NCBI GenBank assembly: GCA_947488175.1
Contig: CANKYO010000003.1
Coordinates: 124,001-188,000 of the forward strand
From: an uncultured Paracoccaceae bacterium
GTDB taxonomy: Bacteria > Pseudomonadota > Alphaproteobacteria > Rhodobacterales > Rhodobacteraceae
Reading direction: 5' to 3'
DNA: 64,000 nucleotides
Shown here: positions 35,269 to 46,365 of the stretch, one piece after another
How the letters are laid out: each line of letters begins with the position of its first letter
Numbering within the stretch: the stretch's first letter is position 1
Program-made: the position numbers and the translations under genes
Notes under the pieces: generated by a model
Databases searched by the model: none
What the model saw: the letters and a program-made list of their open reading frames with translations, nothing else
What the model was told of the DNA's origin: nothing

Positions 35269-36878
35269 TGGCAATCACATCAGCCAACCAGCTCGAGCTT
35301 CTGCAAACAGCAGAGGCCGTGGCCCGCGAAAAGATGATCGACCCCAATCTGGTGGTCGAAGCGATGGAAGAATCGCTCGCCCGTGCGGCGAAATCCCGTT
35401 ACGGGGCCGAAATGGACATTCGCGTGTCCATCGACCGCAAGACCGGCAAGGCGACATTCACCCGCGTCCGCACCGTGGTCGAGGATGAAGAGCTGGAAAA
35501 CTATCAGGCTGAATTCACCGTCGAACAAGCCAAGCAATACATGGAAAACCCCGAGGTCGGCCAACAGCTGATCGAAGAGGTGCCACCGGTCGAACTGGGT
35601 CGGATCGCGGCGCAATCGGCAAAGCAGGTGATCCTGCAAAAGGTCCGCGAAGCCGAGCGTGACAAACAATACGAAGAATTCAAGGATCGCGCCGGCACGA
35701 TCATCAATGCGCTGGTCAAGCGCGAGGAATACGGCAACGTCATCGTCGATGTGGGCGCGGGTGAGGCGATCCTGCGCCGCAATGAAAAGATCGGTCGCGA
35801 GGCTTACCGCCCCAACGACCGCATCCGCTGCTACATCAAGGAAGTGCGCCGCGAACAGCGCGGCCCGCAGATTTTCCTGTCGCGCACCGCGCCGGAATTC
35901 ATGGCGGAGCTCTTCAAGATGGAAGTGCCTGAGATTTACGAAGGCATCATCGAAATCAAGGCGGTCGCCCGTGATCCCGGTTCGCGCGCCAAGATCGCGG
36001 TTATCAGCTACGACAACTCCATCGATCCTGTCGGTGCCTGTGTCGGTATGCGCGGTTCGCGCGTGCAGGCCGTCGTGAACGAACTGCAGGGCGAAAAGAT
36101 CGACATCATCCCTTGGAACGAAGACATGCCGACCTTCCTCGTCAACGCATTGCAGCCCGCCGAGGTCAGCAAGGTGGTCCTGGACGAGGAAGCCGGCAAG
36201 ATCGAAGTCGTGGTGCCAGAAGAACAACTGTCACTCGCCATCGGTCGCCGCGGTCAGAACGTGCGTCTGGCCAGCCAGCTCACCGGCCTCGACATCGACA
36301 TCATGACCGAAGAAGAAGAATCCAAGCGGCGTCAGGCTGAATTCGAGCAGCGGACAAAATTGTTCATGGACACCCTTGATCTGGACGAATTCTTTGCCCA
36401 ACTACTGGTGTCCGAAGGCTTCACAAATCTAGAAGAAGTCGCCTATGTCGAAATTGACGAACTTCTGGTGATCGAAGGCGTCGATGAAGACACTGCCGGT
36501 GAATTGCAGGCACGTGCTCGTGATTACCTTGAAGAACAGGCCAAAAAGGCGATGGAAGCCGCTCGTGCACTGGGTGTCGAAGACAGCCTTGCCAATTTTG
36601 AAGGGCTGACACCGCAAATGCTCGAGGCGCTGGGCAAGGATGGCGTGAAAACGCTGGAAGACTTTGCCACCTGTGCTGACTGGGAACTGGCTGGCGGCTG
36701 GACGACGGTGGATGGCGAACGGGTCAAGGACGATGGCGTGCTGGAACCGTTTGATGTGTCGCTTGAAGAAGCGCAGAACATGGTCATGACCGCGCGCGTC
36801 ATGCTGGGCTGGGTCGACCCGGCCGAGCTTGAGGCAGCAGCCGAAGAAGAAGAGACAGAAGAGGAGGCGGAGGCCTGA
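35268..36878 (+). CDS. nusA: transcription termination/antitermination factor NusA
   Basis: A 536-residue RNA polymerase-associated factor. In order: N-terminal polymerase-binding domain (about 1-125), S1 domain (about 130-200), two KH domains with VGMRGSRVQAVVNEL and IGRRGQNVRLASQLTG, then two C-terminal helical repeats around VEDSLANFEGLTPQMLEALG, and an acidic tail of Glu-Ala repeats. NusA controls pausing and termination; in some bacteria it regulates its own operon, which is relevant to the hairpin before rimP. Confidence 0.97.
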   Translation: MAITSANQLELLQTAEAVAREKMIDPNLVVEAMEESLARAAKSRYGAEMDIRVSIDRKTGKATFTRVRTVVEDEELENYQAEFTVEQAKQYMENPEVGQQLIEEVPPVELGRIAAQSAKQVILQKVREAERDKQYEEFKDRAGTIINALVKREEYGNVIVDVGAGEAILRRNEKIGREAYRPNDRIRCYIKEVRREQRGPQIFLSRTAPEFMAELFKMEVPEIYEGIIEIKAVARDPGSRAKIAVISYDNSIDPVGACVGMRGSRVQAVVNELQGEKIDIIPWNEDMPTFLVNALQPAEVSKVVLDEEAGKIEVVVPEEQLSLAIGRRGQNVRLASQLTGLDIDIMTEEEESKRRQAEFEQRTKLFMDTLDLDEFFAQLLVSEGFTNLEEVAYVEIDELLVIEGVDEDTAGELQARARDYLEEQAKKAMEAARALGVEDSLANFEGLTPQMLEALGKDGVKTLEDFATCADWELAGGWTTVDGERVKDDGVLEPFDVSLEEAQNMVMTARVMLGWVDPAELEAAAEEEETEEEAEA

Positions 36879-36903
36879 TTTCAGGTCTCCGGTGGGGCAA
36901 CAG

Positions 36904-37536
36904 ATGGCGCGGGGCGGCCATAACAAGGATCGGGACGATGCTGAACGCAAATGCATCGTCACCGGTGAGGTGCAGCCAAAGGCTGGACTGATCCGCTTTG
37001 TTGTGGGCCCCGACAATCAGGTTGTACCTGATATTTTGGGTAAGTTGCCGGGACGTGGTATATATGTAACCGCCGACCGCAAGGCACTGGAAGACGCCCG
37101 CAAAGGCCAGTTTTCCAGATCAGCCAAGCAAGCGGTCACCGTGCCCGATGGTCTGGTTGATGAGGTGGAACGCCAATTGGCGCGCCGGGTCGTGGATCTG
37201 ATCGCGTTGGCCCGCAAGGCCGGCCTTGCCGTCTGCGGGTTTGAAAAGGTAAAGGGCTGGCTTGCCGGTGGTGAACGGGTCCGCGTTCTTGTTCAGGCCT
37301 CTGATGGGTCCGAACGCGGGAAAACGAAATTATGGACGCCCGAAGGGGCCCGCTATTTCGGGTGCCTCACGTCAACCGAATTGGGTTTGGCATTTGGGCG
37401 GCAAACTGTGATACATGGCGCGCTTGCCACTGGTGGACTCAGCAATCGTGTTGTAGAGGAAGCCACAAAGCTACGTGGTCTGCGCGAAGTGAACGGTGGT
37501 GATACGGCCGCCGGGAAGGATAAAGAAGCTAGATGA
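36904..37536 (+). CDS. YlxR (DUF448) plus L7Ae-like RNA-binding protein
   Basis: A 210-residue fusion of two proteins that are separate in Firmicutes. The YlxR part (about 1-85) has [19 protein letters not shown] and [18 protein letters not shown]; the L7Ae-like part (about 90-195) has [20 protein letters not shown]. Both bind RNA. The fused form between nusA and infB is typical of alphaproteobacteria. I chose the ATG ahead of [10 protein letters not shown]; an earlier in-frame start lies inside nusA. It overlaps infB by four bases. Confidence 0.93.
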   Translation: MARGGHNKDRDDAERKCIVTGEVQPKAGLIRFVVGPDNQVVPDILGKLPGRGIYVTADRKALEDARKGQFSRSAKQAVTVPDGLVDEVERQLARRVVDLIALARKAGLAVCGFEKVKGWLAGGERVRVLVQASDGSERGKTKLWTPEGARYFGCLTSTELGLAFGRQTVIHGALATGGLSNRVVEEATKLRGLREVNGGDTAAGKDKEAR

Positions 37537-40019
37537 GCGATAACGACGGTAAAAAGACACTCGGCCTGGGTGGTTCGCGTCCAAGCAACGTGAAGCAAAG
37601 CTTTAGCCATGGGCGGACCAAGAATGTGGTGGTGGAAACCAAGCGCAAGCGCGTTGTGGTGCCCAAGCCTGGTGCGGCCAAGCCGACAGCAAAACCCACA
37701 GGTCCGATTGGCGGTGATCCGTCCAAACGTCCGGCAGGCATTTCGGATGTCGAACTCGAACGCCGGATGAAGGCGCTTGCCAACGCCAAGGCACGCGAGG
37801 CTGAAGAAGCAGCCAAACGCGAAGCCGAGGAAAAGGAACGCGCCGCCGAACGCGAGGCACGCCGTGCTGAGATTGAGGCCAAGGAAGCCGAAGACAAGGC
37901 ACGTGAAGAACGTGCCAAGGCCAAGGCTGACGAAGAAGAACGCAAGCGTGAAGAGGCCGCAAAGGCCAAGGCCGTTGCCGATGCTCCACCCGCCGCTGCT
38001 GCCGTGCCTGGCGAGACTGCGGTCTCGCGTCCAACAGCCGCGCCGCGCAAGACGGACCGTGGCGGGGACGACCGCGACAAGGGTGGCAAGTCCAAGCCGG
38101 GTCGCGGTGGCGACGATGGCCGCCGGTCCGGCAAGCTGACACTGAACGATGCGCTGACCGGTCGCGAAGGCGGACGCCAGCGATCCATGGCCGCAATGAA
38201 ACGCAAGCAGGACCGTGCCCGCGCCAAGGCGATGGGCGGATCTGTCGAGCGTGAAAAGATCTTCCGCGATGTGGCCCTGCCAGAGGCGATTACCGTCTCG
38301 GAACTGGCCAACCGGATGACCGAGCGTGTGGCTGATGTGGTCAAGGCCCTTATGAATAACGGGATCATGGCGACCCAGAACCAGACGATCGACGCGGACA
38401 CCGCCGAACTGATCATCGAAGAATTCGGGCACAAGGTCGTGCGCGTCTCTGACGCCGACGTCGAAGACGTCATTCAAGCCGTCGAAGACAAACCCGAAGA
38501 CCTCAAATCACGCCCACCGATCATCACGATCATGGGCCATGTCGACCACGGCAAGACATCGCTGCTTGACGCGATCCGCAACGCCAAGGTTGTCGCGGGC
38601 GAGGCTGGCGGGATCACCCAGCATATCGGTGCCTATCAGGTGACAACCGATAGCGGTGCGGTGCTGTCATTCCTCGACACACCCGGCCACGCCGCGTTTA
38701 CATCCATGCGGTCGCGCGGGGCGCAGGTGACGGATATCGTCGTGCTTGTGGTCGCTGCAGATGACGCCGTGATGCCCCAGACGATCGAGGCGATCAACCA
38801 CGCCAAGGCCGCCAACGTGCCGATGATCGTGGCGATCAACAAGATCGACAAACCATCTGCGAACCCTGACAAGGTGCGTACCGATCTGCTCCAGCACGAG
38901 GTCATCGTCGAAAAGATGTCCGGCGAAGTGCAGGATGTCGAAGTATCGGCAATCACCGGTCAGGGCCTCGACAATCTGCTCGAAGCCATTGCGCTGCAGG
39001 CCGAAATCCTCGAATTGAAAGCCAACCCAGACCGCGCCGCCGAAGGTGCCGTGATCGAGGCGCAGCTTGACGTGGGTCGCGGCCCCGTGGCCACCGTTCT
39101 GATCCAGAACGGTACGCTGCATCAGGGTGACATCTTCGTTGTCGGCGAACAGTACGGCAAGGTCCGGGCGCTGATCAACGACAAGGGTGAGCGGGTCCAG
39201 GAAGCAGGCCCTGCCGTTCCGGTCGAGGTGCTTGGTCTGAATGGCACGCCAGAAGCGGGTGACGTTCTCAACGTCGTCGAAACCGATGCGCAGGCGCGTG
39301 AAATCGCTGAATATCGTGAAAAAGCGGCCAAGGAAAAACGTGCGGCTGCCGGTGCGGCAACCACGCTTGAACAGCTGATGGCCAACGCCAAGGAAAACGA
39401 AAACGTCAGCGAACTGCCCATCGTGGTCAAGGCCGACGTGCAGGGTTCCGCCGAAGCAATCGTGCAGGCGATGGAAAAAATCGGCAACGAAGAGGTGCGC
39501 GTGCGCGTCCTGCATTCCGGCGTCGGTGCCATCACCGAAACCGATATCGGCCTGGCCGAAGCATCCGGCGCGCCGGTCTTTGGCTTTAACGTGCGTGCCA
39601 ACGCGACCGCACGGAACACCGCCAACCAGAAGGGCGTCGAAATCCGGTACTATTCGGTGATCTACGACCTAGTGGACGACGTCAAAAAAGCGGCCTCCGG
39701 CCTGCTCTCGGCTGAGATCAAGGAAAAGTTCATCGGCTACGCCTCCATCAAAGAGGTCTTCAAGGTCTCCAATGTGGGCAAGGTCGCCGGCTGTATCGTC
39801 ACCGAAGGTGTGGCGCGCCGCTCTGCCGGTGTGCGTCTACTGCGCGACAACGTCGTGATCCACGAAGGTACGCTGAAAACCCTGAAACGCTTCAAGGACG
39901 AAGTGCCAGAGGTCCAGTCCGGTCAGGAATGTGGCATGGCCTTCGAAAACTACGAAGATATCCGGCCCGATGATGTGATCGAAATCTTCGAGCGGGAAGA
40001 GGTCGAACGCAACCTTTGA
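37533..40019 (+). CDS. infB: translation initiation factor IF-2
   Basis: An 828-residue GTPase that brings initiator tRNA to the 30S subunit. The N terminus is a long charged region rich in Lys, Glu and Ala (about 75-160, probable coiled coil or helix). The G domain starts near residue 331 with [13 protein letters not shown], then DTPGHAAF and [10 protein letters not shown]. Domains II to IV follow with normal length. Its final gene order differs from many bacteria in that rbfA and truB do not follow; a terminator does. Confidence 0.98.
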   Translation: MSDNDGKKTLGLGGSRPSNVKQSFSHGRTKNVVVETKRKRVVVPKPGAAKPTAKPTGPIGGDPSKRPAGISDVELERRMKALANAKAREAEEAAKREAEEKERAAEREARRAEIEAKEAEDKAREERAKAKADEEERKREEAAKAKAVADAPPAAAAVPGETAVSRPTAAPRKTDRGGDDRDKGGKSKPGRGGDDGRRSGKLTLNDALTGREGGRQRSMAAMKRKQDRARAKAMGGSVEREKIFRDVALPEAITVSELANRMTERVADVVKALMNNGIMATQNQTIDADTAELIIEEFGHKVVRVSDADVEDVIQAVEDKPEDLKSRPPIITIMGHVDHGKTSLLDAIRNAKVVAGEAGGITQHIGAYQVTTDSGAVLSFLDTPGHAAFTSMRSRGAQVTDIVVLVVAADDAVMPQTIEAINHAKAANVPMIVAINKIDKPSANPDKVRTDLLQHEVIVEKMSGEVQDVEVSAITGQGLDNLLEAIALQAEILELKANPDRAAEGAVIEAQLDVGRGPVATVLIQNGTLHQGDIFVVGEQYGKVRALINDKGERVQEAGPAVPVEVLGLNGTPEAGDVLNVVETDAQAREIAEYREKAAKEKRAAAGAATTLEQLMANAKENENVSELPIVVKADVQGSAEAIVQAMEKIGNEEVRVRVLHSGVGAITETDIGLAEASGAPVFGFNVRANATARNTANQKGVEIRYYSVIYDLVDDVKKAASGLLSAEIKEKFIGYASIKEVFKVSNVGKVAGCIVTEGVARRSAGVRLLRDNVVIHEGTLKTLKRFKDEVPEVQSGQECGMAFENYEDIRPDDVIEIFEREEVERNL

Positions 40020-40038
40020 TCCGGTCAAACAGACATCG

Positions 40039-40070
40039 AAAAAGGGGCGGTCCTGCAGGGCCGCCCTTTT
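40039..40070 (+). terminator. terminator of the rimP-infB operon
   Basis: AAAAGGGGCGGTCC pairs with the complementary arm GGGCCGCCCTTTT (one bulged G and a G-T pair), 19 bases after the infB stop, and runs into TTTTCGTTTG. Confidence 0.8.
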
Positions 40071-40188
40071 CGTTTGTGGTTGAAATCCGCAAAATACATA
40101 TGGATATCCATCGTGATCGCGTGATGAACCGGCAAAGATCGGTTAACGTGATGATCATGGCACCCGTCAAACCACAAGTGAGAGCATT

Positions 40189-40698
40189 ATGAGATTTTCC
40201 GCCGTCCTGCCCGTCGCGCTGTCATTGGCTGCAATGCCAGCTTTGGCTCCCGCGCAAGACGCTGACTATTCAGGGCTAGGGCAGACCTACGAGCTTGCCC
40301 AGAACCGCGACTATACCGACGTCGTACGCGGGTTAGAGGCGGTGGATTATCAGATCGAAGGGGTCACCACGACCACGCTCGGGCGTACCCGTATCACGGC
40401 CAATAATGGGGAACACCGGCGCGAGGTAATTGTCAGCCAGACCACGGGCGGGGTGCTGTCGGACATGATCACGGACACCCAACCCGACGCGGACGCCATC
40501 GCGCTGCAATCAGCACTGGATGCCGCCAGTGATCCGCGCCCGGATAACGGTGAGTCCGGGATCGAATTCAGTGGCTCCCTGACATTCGGCTTCAATAACA
40601 AATCCGGCCGTTCTGCCAGCGGCAGTGTCACGGCGCGACGGGAAAACATAGGCGGGTCCGGCATCACCGGATCAATCACCTATGGCAGAAGCAACTAA
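40189..40698 (+). CDS. small secreted protein of unknown function
   Basis: A 169-residue protein with a signal peptide (MRFSAVLPVALSLAAMPALA, cleavage near PAQ-D). The middle, YQIEGVTTTTLGRTRITANN, alternates hydrophobic and polar residues like beta strands. The end is Gly/Ser-rich with SGSLTFGFNNKSGRSASGSV. No Cys and no family I recognise. It stands alone after the infB terminator, with AGAG near its start, and is followed by the second copy of the dispersed repeat. Confidence 0.7.
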   Translation: MRFSAVLPVALSLAAMPALAPAQDADYSGLGQTYELAQNRDYTDVVRGLEAVDYQIEGVTTTTLGRTRITANNGEHRREVIVSQTTGGVLSDMITDTQPDADAIALQSALDAASDPRPDNGESGIEFSGSLTFGFNNKSGRSASGSVTARRENIGGSGITGSITYGRSN

Positions 40699-40742
40699 GC
40701 AGATTTGAGTTTGTGCGCCTGCAGCTCAACTCGACCGCAAAA

Positions 40743-40946
40743 CCTTAACGCCGCATTTACGTTTACACCGCACGCGGCGTTAATCCCGCAGAACCGCTGA
40801 TAGGGGTCCGACGCAAGTCCGACGTTTTGCCGACGCGATGCCGACCGCCCAAATTGGCGAAAACACCAGTATTAACGAATGATTCGTGGATTCCGGCTAA
40901 ATCACCGCGCGGTACCCCCTACGCAACACCACCGAACGTTGCGCGG
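40743..40946. repeat. dispersed repeat, copy B, with four phased CCGAC blocks
   Basis: The partner of 4659-4861. CCGAC starts at 40808, 40819, 40830 and 40841, again an exact 11-base period, and the flanking CCTTAAC, TTAACGAATGATTCG and CCACCGAACGTTGCGCGG blocks are in the same order and spacing. It ends four bases before the stop codon of mutT on the minus strand, whereas copy A runs 32 bases into its Nudix gene. Confidence 0.75.
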
Positions 40947-40950
40947 CGGC

Positions 40951-41349
40951 CTATAACCAGTCGCGCAAAATCGGGATCAGCGGGATGTCCGCCGCAGGCA
41001 TCGGATAATCCCGCAGCTCATTTGCGCGCACCCATTTCAGCGCCTGTCCTTCCCGCGATTGCGGCGCGCCTTCCCACTTGCGGCAGGCGAAAAGCGGCAT
41101 CAGCAGATGAAAATCATCATATGAATGGCTCGCAAATGTCAGCGGGGCCAAACAGGATGCCCAGGTGTCGATCCCCAGTTCTTCATGCAATTCGCGGATC
41201 AAAGCCGCCTCCGGCGTCTCTCCCGCTTCGACCTTGCCGCCAGGAAACTCCCACAGGCCCGCCATGGATTTGCCTTTCGGGCGTTGGCCCAGCAGCACAC
41301 GACCATCCACGTCAATCAGCGCGACCGCCGAAACAAGAACTGTCTTCAC
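40951..41349 (-). CDS. mutT: 8-oxo-dGTP-type pyrophosphohydrolase MutT
   Basis: A 132-residue Nudix enzyme with a textbook box at residues 38-60 (GKVEAGETPEAALIRELHEELGI) and the MutT start LVSAVALIDVDGRVLLGQRP. It should clear oxidised guanine nucleotides such as 8-oxo-dGTP from the pool and so prevent mutations. Its start overlaps the argJ stop by four bases, making it the last gene of a parvulin-argJ-mutT operon. The dispersed repeat lies directly after its stop. Confidence 0.92.
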   Translation of the reverse strand: MKTVLVSAVALIDVDGRVLLGQRPKGKSMAGLWEFPGGKVEAGETPEAALIRELHEELGIDTWASCLAPLTFASHSYDDFHLLMPLFACRKWEGAPQSREGQALKWVRANELRDYPMPAADIPLIPILRDWL

Positions 41350-42560
41350 GACCGATAATCCGCGTTAATGCTGATATATCCGTGGGTTAGATCACAGGTC
41401 CAGACGGTGCTGGCGCCATCGCCAATACCCATATCAACGCCGATGACCAGTTCATCGTTCTTCATATAAGCCGCTGCGGCCTCTTCAGAATAATCCGGTG
41501 CGCGCCAACCATTTTCGGCGACAGTGATATCGCCAAAGCGGATCGACAGCGTATCCCGATCCGCCGCCGCGCCTGACTTACCGACCGCCATGACCACGCG
41601 ACCCCAATTGGCGTCCTCGCCCGCGATGGCGGTTTTGACCAGTGGCGAATTTGCGACTGAAAGCGCGACCTTACGGGCATCATCATCATTTGCAGCACCC
41701 GTGACGCCGACGGTCACGAACTTACTGGCCCCTTCACCATCGCTGACAACCTGATGCGCCAAGTCCAGCATGACCCGATGCAGGGCTTCGGAAAATGCAG
41801 CGTTTCCAGTAACATCGACCCCAGACGCCCCGGTTGCGCCCATGATCAGCGTATCGGATGTCGAAGTATCACTATCGACCGTGATGCAGTTGAAGGTCTT
41901 GTCATTCCACTCCGAAACCAGCGCTTGCAGATCATCCTGCGCGATCAGCGCATCGGTAAAGATATAGACCAGCATCGTCGCCATGTCGGGTGCGATCATG
42001 CCCGAACCCTTTGCAATTCCTGCAATTTTTACCGACTTGCCGCTGATATCGACCGTCGCGGTCGCACCCTTTGGAAAGGTATCGGTGGTCATGATCGCAC
42101 GCGCGGCATCAGTGATCGACGTCGCCGATTGCGCGTCATAAAGGTCTGACAGCTTTGCGGTAATCCGTTCAAAAGGCAGCGGTTCGCCGATCACGCCAGT
42201 CGATGCCGTGAAAACCCGTTTGGCGTCTATGCCAGTAACCTCAGCAACGGCAGAGGTCAGCGCGGCAACCGCGTCAATCCCGTTCTTGCCGGTGAAGGCA
42301 TTTGAATTACCAGAATTCACCAGAACAGCCGCAGGTCCCGACGGATCACCGCCCAGTTTCGCCTGGCAATCCAGCACCGGCGCTGATCGCGTCGCCGACC
42401 GTGTGAATACCCCCGCAACGGCGCTGCCAGGCGCAAGAAGCGCCAGCATGACATCCGCGCGACCCTTGTATTTTACGCCAGCAGAGGCTGCAGCGAAGGT
42501 AACCCCATCAATAACCGGCAGGTCAGGGAACGCGGCCGGGGCAAGTGGTGATATCGCCAT
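41346..42560 (-). CDS. argJ: bifunctional glutamate N-acetyltransferase / N-acetylglutamate synthase
   Basis: A 404-residue enzyme that moves the acetyl group from N-acetylornithine to glutamate and, in the bifunctional form, makes N-acetylglutamate from acetyl-CoA. It cleaves itself at an Ala-Thr bond; the site is [10 protein letters not shown] with nucleophile Thr195. [11 protein letters not shown] and KGSGMIAP match the family. With argG at the other end of the window it confirms arginine synthesis. The parvulin gene ends six bases upstream. Confidence 0.97.
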   Translation of the reverse strand: MAISPLAPAAFPDLPVIDGVTFAAASAGVKYKGRADVMLALLAPGSAVAGVFTRSATRSAPVLDCQAKLGGDPSGPAAVLVNSGNSNAFTGKNGIDAVAALTSAVAEVTGIDAKRVFTASTGVIGEPLPFERITAKLSDLYDAQSATSITDAARAIMTTDTFPKGATATVDISGKSVKIAGIAKGSGMIAPDMATMLVYIFTDALIAQDDLQALVSEWNDKTFNCITVDSDTSTSDTLIMGATGASGVDVTGNAAFSEALHRVMLDLAHQVVSDGEGASKFVTVGVTGAANDDDARKVALSVANSPLVKTAIAGEDANWGRVVMAVGKSGAAADRDTLSIRFGDITVAENGWRAPDYSEEAAAAYMKNDELVIGVDMGIGDGASTVWTCDLTHGYISINADYRS

Positions 42561-42566
42561 TGGCGC

Positions 42567-43412
42567 TTACTCGATCAGCTCAAGACGGTCGATGATATTG
42601 GGGTCGAAATCGCCTGCCGCTGGTTTGACAACTTCTTGCGCTGCCGCCAGTTCATCCAGACGGGCGGTGATGGCAGCCTCCTGAATGTCATTGGCCAGCT
42701 GATTGCGCATCTGTTCCAATGTCGGTTGCGGCTGAACCCGTGTTTCGTTCAGCGTTGCCACATGCCATCCGAATTGCGTTTCAAACGGATCCGAAACAGC
42801 GCCGACTTCAAGATTTGAGATCACTTCCTCAAATTCCGGCACCATCGCGCCCGGCGCAAACCAACCCAGATTTCCGCCATTTGGCCCCGTCGGTCCGGTC
42901 GACACATCCCGCGCCACATCGGCAAAGGCGGCACCCTCATCCACCCGCGCCTTGGCAGCCAGCGCCTCTTCCTCGGTTGCGACCAGAAGGTGAGAGGCAT
43001 TGAATTCATTGACCTCTTCCACATCCGCGAATGCGGCGTCATAGGCGGCCTGGATCGCCTCGTCGGTCACGGCTTCGGCTGAGATGACATTGACCAATTC
43101 ACCGGCCATCAACGACCGGCGTTCGTTCTGCAACGTGTATTCGATCCCTGACGGGACCTCCTCCAGCGCGTCCGCCAAAAGCTGTTGTTGGATCAGCTGC
43201 TCAATCAGCCCGTCGAACAGCGCTTCGTTGGGGAACTGGCTGTATTGTTGGGGCAATTGGGCGCGCGCGATGATCAACTGGCCCACGGTAATTTCTGTAT
43301 CGCCCACCTTGGCCACAACGGTGTCGCCCGTGATCTCGTCCTGCGCGGCAGTCTGTGTCGCAACGGACAGGGCCAGCACGGCTGAGCCCAAAAGTGTAAC
43401 ATGTTTCAGCAT
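42567..43412 (-). CDS. periplasmic parvulin-type peptidyl-prolyl isomerase
   Basis: A 281-residue exported protein: signal peptide MLKHVTLLGSAVLALSVATQ..AAQ, a helical SurA-like N-terminal region, and a rotamase domain at about 135-230 (NASHLLVATEEEALAAKARV, GGNLGWFAPGAMVPEFE, TQFGWHVATLNE). It should help fold periplasmic or outer-membrane proteins. The ATG with AGGGA upstream is used. It diverges from secA, and both serve protein export. It is not SurA proper, which has two rotamase domains. Confidence 0.9.
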   Translation of the reverse strand: MLKHVTLLGSAVLALSVATQTAAQDEITGDTVVAKVGDTEITVGQLIIARAQLPQQYSQFPNEALFDGLIEQLIQQQLLADALEEVPSGIEYTLQNERRSLMAGELVNVISAEAVTDEAIQAAYDAAFADVEEVNEFNASHLLVATEEEALAAKARVDEGAAFADVARDVSTGPTGPNGGNLGWFAPGAMVPEFEEVISNLEVGAVSDPFETQFGWHVATLNETRVQPQPTLEQMRNQLANDIQEAAITARLDELAAAQEVVKPAAGDFDPNIIDRLELIE

Positions 43413-43449
43413 TATACGATCCCTTGATAGCCCACGCGGGCGCGCGGCG

Positions 43450-43478
43450 TTGACACTGCATATCCGGCCCCTTACATC
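43450..43478 (+). promoter_or_regulatory. candidate sigma-70 promoter of secA
   Basis: TTGACA, 17 bases, then TACATC, about 118 bases before the secA start. The -35 is perfect and the -10 matches half of the consensus. No T-rich alternative lies closer to the gene. Confidence 0.5.
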
Positions 43479-43595
43479 CCATGAATGCCTCGAGGGGGCT
43501 GGTCTTGGCCCTTTGTATGTGGCCCGCAACGGGCCTACAAGCGACCTCCTCTCAAATAGATGTCAGACAGGCGCCGTCGCGCCGCCGGAGTGAAT

Positions 43596-46286
43596 ATGCT
43601 GGGTATCGGAACGATCGCCAAAAAGGTGTTTGGCACACCCAATGACCGCAAAGTCAAATCTGTGCGTTCGCTGGTCGACAAGATCAACGCGCTGGAGCCG
43701 GAATACGAAAAACTGACCGACGAGCAGATCAAGGAAAAAACTGAAAGCCTGGCGCAACGGGCCATGGGAGGCGAAAGCCTGGATGCGCTGCTTCCAGAAG
43801 CCTTCGCCAATTGCCGTGAGGCGGCCAAGCGCGCATTGGGCCTGCGTGCTTTTGATGTTCAATTGATCGGCGGCATTTTCCTGCATCAGGGCAATATATC
43901 TGAGATGAAAACCGGTGAGGGGAAAACCCTTGTCGCAACTTTCCCCGCCTATCTGAATGCCCTGACCGGCAAGGGTGTGCATATCGTCACCGTGAACGAT
44001 TACCTTGCCCGGCGCGACGCGGAATGGATGAGCAAGGTTTACGGCGCGCTTGGCCTGACCACCGGTGTGGTTGTACCGCAGCAGCCCGAAGACGAAAAAA
44101 AAGAGGCCTACGCCTGCGACGTCACCTACGCCACGAACAACGAGCTTGGGTTCGACTACCTGCGCGACAACATGAAATCTGACCTGGCCCAGATCTATCA
44201 ACGGCACCATAACTTTGCGATTGTGGATGAAGTTGACAGTATTCTGATTGATGAGGCGCGGACGCCCTTGATCATTTCCGGCCCCGCGCAGGATCGCAGC
44301 GAAATGTATGCCACGATTGATGAAATCGTGCCTAATATCGACGAAGCGCATTTTACGCTGGATGAAAAGACACGTCAGGCGACCTTTACAGACGAAGGCA
44401 ACGATTGGCTGGAAGAAAAGCTGTCCGCGCGAGGTTTGCTGCCGGAAGGTCAGACGCTCTATGATCCGGAAAGTGCGACGCTGGTCCATCATGTCAATCA
44501 GGCCCTGCGTGCGCACAAGCTGTTCACCAAGGACAAGGATTATATCGTTCGTGATGACGAGGTCGTCCTGATTGATGAATTTACAGGGCGCATGATGGTT
44601 GGCCGCCGTCTGTCTGACGGGTTGCATCAGGCGATTGAGGCCAAGGAAAACGTGTCGATCAAGCCAGAGAACGTCACGCTGGCCTCCGTCACGTTCCAGA
44701 ATTACTTCCGTCTTTACGACAAGCTGGCCGGTATGACCGGTACGGCCCTTACCGAGGCCGAGGAATTTCAACAGATTTACGGGCTTGGTGTGGTTGAGGT
44801 CCCGACGAACCGACCCATCGCACGTGTAGATGAAAATGATCAGGTTTACCGCACCGCACGTGAAAAATTCGAAGGCGTTGTTGCAGCAATCAAGGATGCA
44901 CATGGCAATGGTCAGCCAATCCTTGTCGGGACCACCTCGATCGAGAAATCAGAACATCTGGCAAACCTGCTGAAGTCGGAAGGCATCTCATATAACGTCC
45001 TCAACGCGCGGTTGCACGAACAAGAGGCCCAGATCATTGCCGATGCCGGCAAACTGGATGCCGTGACCATTGCTACCAACATGGCCGGTCGCGGGACCGA
45101 TATTCAGTTGGGCGGGAACGTGGAAATGCGCGTACTGCAGGCGATGGACGAAAATCCGGACGCTGATCCGGAAGAGCTGCGCAGCACCATCGAGGCTGAA
45201 GTCGCCGACGAAAAGGAAAAGGTCAAGGCCGCCGGAGGTCTGTTTGTTCTGGCGACTGAACGCCATGAAAGTCGGCGAATTGACAACCAGCTGCGCGGCC
45301 GTTCGGGCCGTCAGGGTGACCCGGGTCGGTCGTCATTCTTCCTGTCATTGGAAGATGACCTGATGCGTATCTTTGGATCAGAACGGCTGGACAAGGTTCT
45401 GTCGGGCCTTGGCATGAAAGAGGGCGAGGCGATCGAACACCCATGGGTGAACAAATCGCTGGAACGTGCGCAGTCCAAGGTTGAAGGCCGCAACTTTGAC
45501 ATCCGCAAGCAGCTTCTGAAATTTGATGACGTGATGAATGATCAGCGGAAAGTGATCTTTTCGCAGCGGCGCGAGATTATGGAAGCGTCTGATCTGTCCG
45601 AGATTGTGCAGGACATGCGCCATCAGGTGATCGATGACCTTGTAGCGGAGTATATGCCGCCGAAAAGCTATGCTGATCAATGGGATACCGAAGGACTCTA
45701 TGCTACCGTAATCCGCGATGTTGGTGTCGATGCGCCGGTCATGGAATGGGCCGAGGAAGAAGGCGTTGATGACGATGTGATGCGTGAGCGGCTTGAAGAA
45801 GCCTCTGACAAGTTCATGGAAGAAAAAACCGCAGCCTTTGGTCCGGATGCCATGCGCAGCATTGAAAAGCAGCTGCTTTTGCAAACCATTGACGCGAAAT
45901 GGCGCGAACATCTTCTGACGCTGGAGCATCTGCGCTCTGTTGTTGGTTTCCGCGGCTATGCCCAGCGTGATCCGCTGAACGAGTACAAGACCGAAGGGTT
46001 CCAACTGTTTGAACGGCTTTTGGACGGGTTGCGCGTGGATGTGACACAAAAGCTGGGTCAGATCCGCCCGATGTCAGAAGAAGAGCAGGCAAAACTGATT
46101 GCGCAGTTCCGCGAACAGCAACAACGCGCTGCCGCGCAGGCAGCACCCAGTTTGGAAAAGCCGGAATCCGCCGCCGACGGGTTTGACGAAAACAACCCTG
46201 AGACGTGGGGGAATCCGGGCCGGAACGACAGCTGCCCGTGCGGCTCTGGCAAGAAATTCAAGCATTGCCATGGGCGTCTTGCCTGA
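43596..46286 (+). CDS. secA: preprotein translocase ATPase SecA
   Basis: An 896-residue motor that pushes proteins through SecYEG. Walker [12 protein letters not shown] is near residue 103, Walker [16 protein letters not shown] near 210, the second motor domain follows with [16 protein letters not shown], and the C-terminal zinc tail is [14 protein letters not shown], which binds SecB and the ribosome. I chose the ATG with GGAG six bases upstream; an earlier start would add 12 residues. It diverges from the parvulin gene. Confidence 0.98.
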   Translation: MLGIGTIAKKVFGTPNDRKVKSVRSLVDKINALEPEYEKLTDEQIKEKTESLAQRAMGGESLDALLPEAFANCREAAKRALGLRAFDVQLIGGIFLHQGNISEMKTGEGKTLVATFPAYLNALTGKGVHIVTVNDYLARRDAEWMSKVYGALGLTTGVVVPQQPEDEKKEAYACDVTYATNNELGFDYLRDNMKSDLAQIYQRHHNFAIVDEVDSILIDEARTPLIISGPAQDRSEMYATIDEIVPNIDEAHFTLDEKTRQATFTDEGNDWLEEKLSARGLLPEGQTLYDPESATLVHHVNQALRAHKLFTKDKDYIVRDDEVVLIDEFTGRMMVGRRLSDGLHQAIEAKENVSIKPENVTLASVTFQNYFRLYDKLAGMTGTALTEAEEFQQIYGLGVVEVPTNRPIARVDENDQVYRTAREKFEGVVAAIKDAHGNGQPILVGTTSIEKSEHLANLLKSEGISYNVLNARLHEQEAQIIADAGKLDAVTIATNMAGRGTDIQLGGNVEMRVLQAMDENPDADPEELRSTIEAEVADEKEKVKAAGGLFVLATERHESRRIDNQLRGRSGRQGDPGRSSFFLSLEDDLMRIFGSERLDKVLSGLGMKEGEAIEHPWVNKSLERAQSKVEGRNFDIRKQLLKFDDVMNDQRKVIFSQRREIMEASDLSEIVQDMRHQVIDDLVAEYMPPKSYADQWDTEGLYATVIRDVGVDAPVMEWAEEEGVDDDVMRERLEEASDKFMEEKTAAFGPDAMRSIEKQLLLQTIDAKWREHLLTLEHLRSVVGFRGYAQRDPLNEYKTEGFQLFERLLDGLRVDVTQKLGQIRPMSEEEQAKLIAQFREQQQRAAAQAAPSLEKPESAADGFDENNPETWGNPGRNDSCPCGSGKKFKHCHGRLA

Positions 46287-46365
46287 AACCTGACATAATT
46301 GCGTCGTGCTAGGGCCACCGTTTGCTGCGATGAGCCGCAGGAGAGGGTACACGTGGGAGTTGGGT

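Noticed and set aside
37353-38477. A 374-codon frame antisense to infB
   Set aside because: Its translation is biased and repetitive, mirroring the Lys/Glu/Ala-rich region of IF-2 on the other strand.
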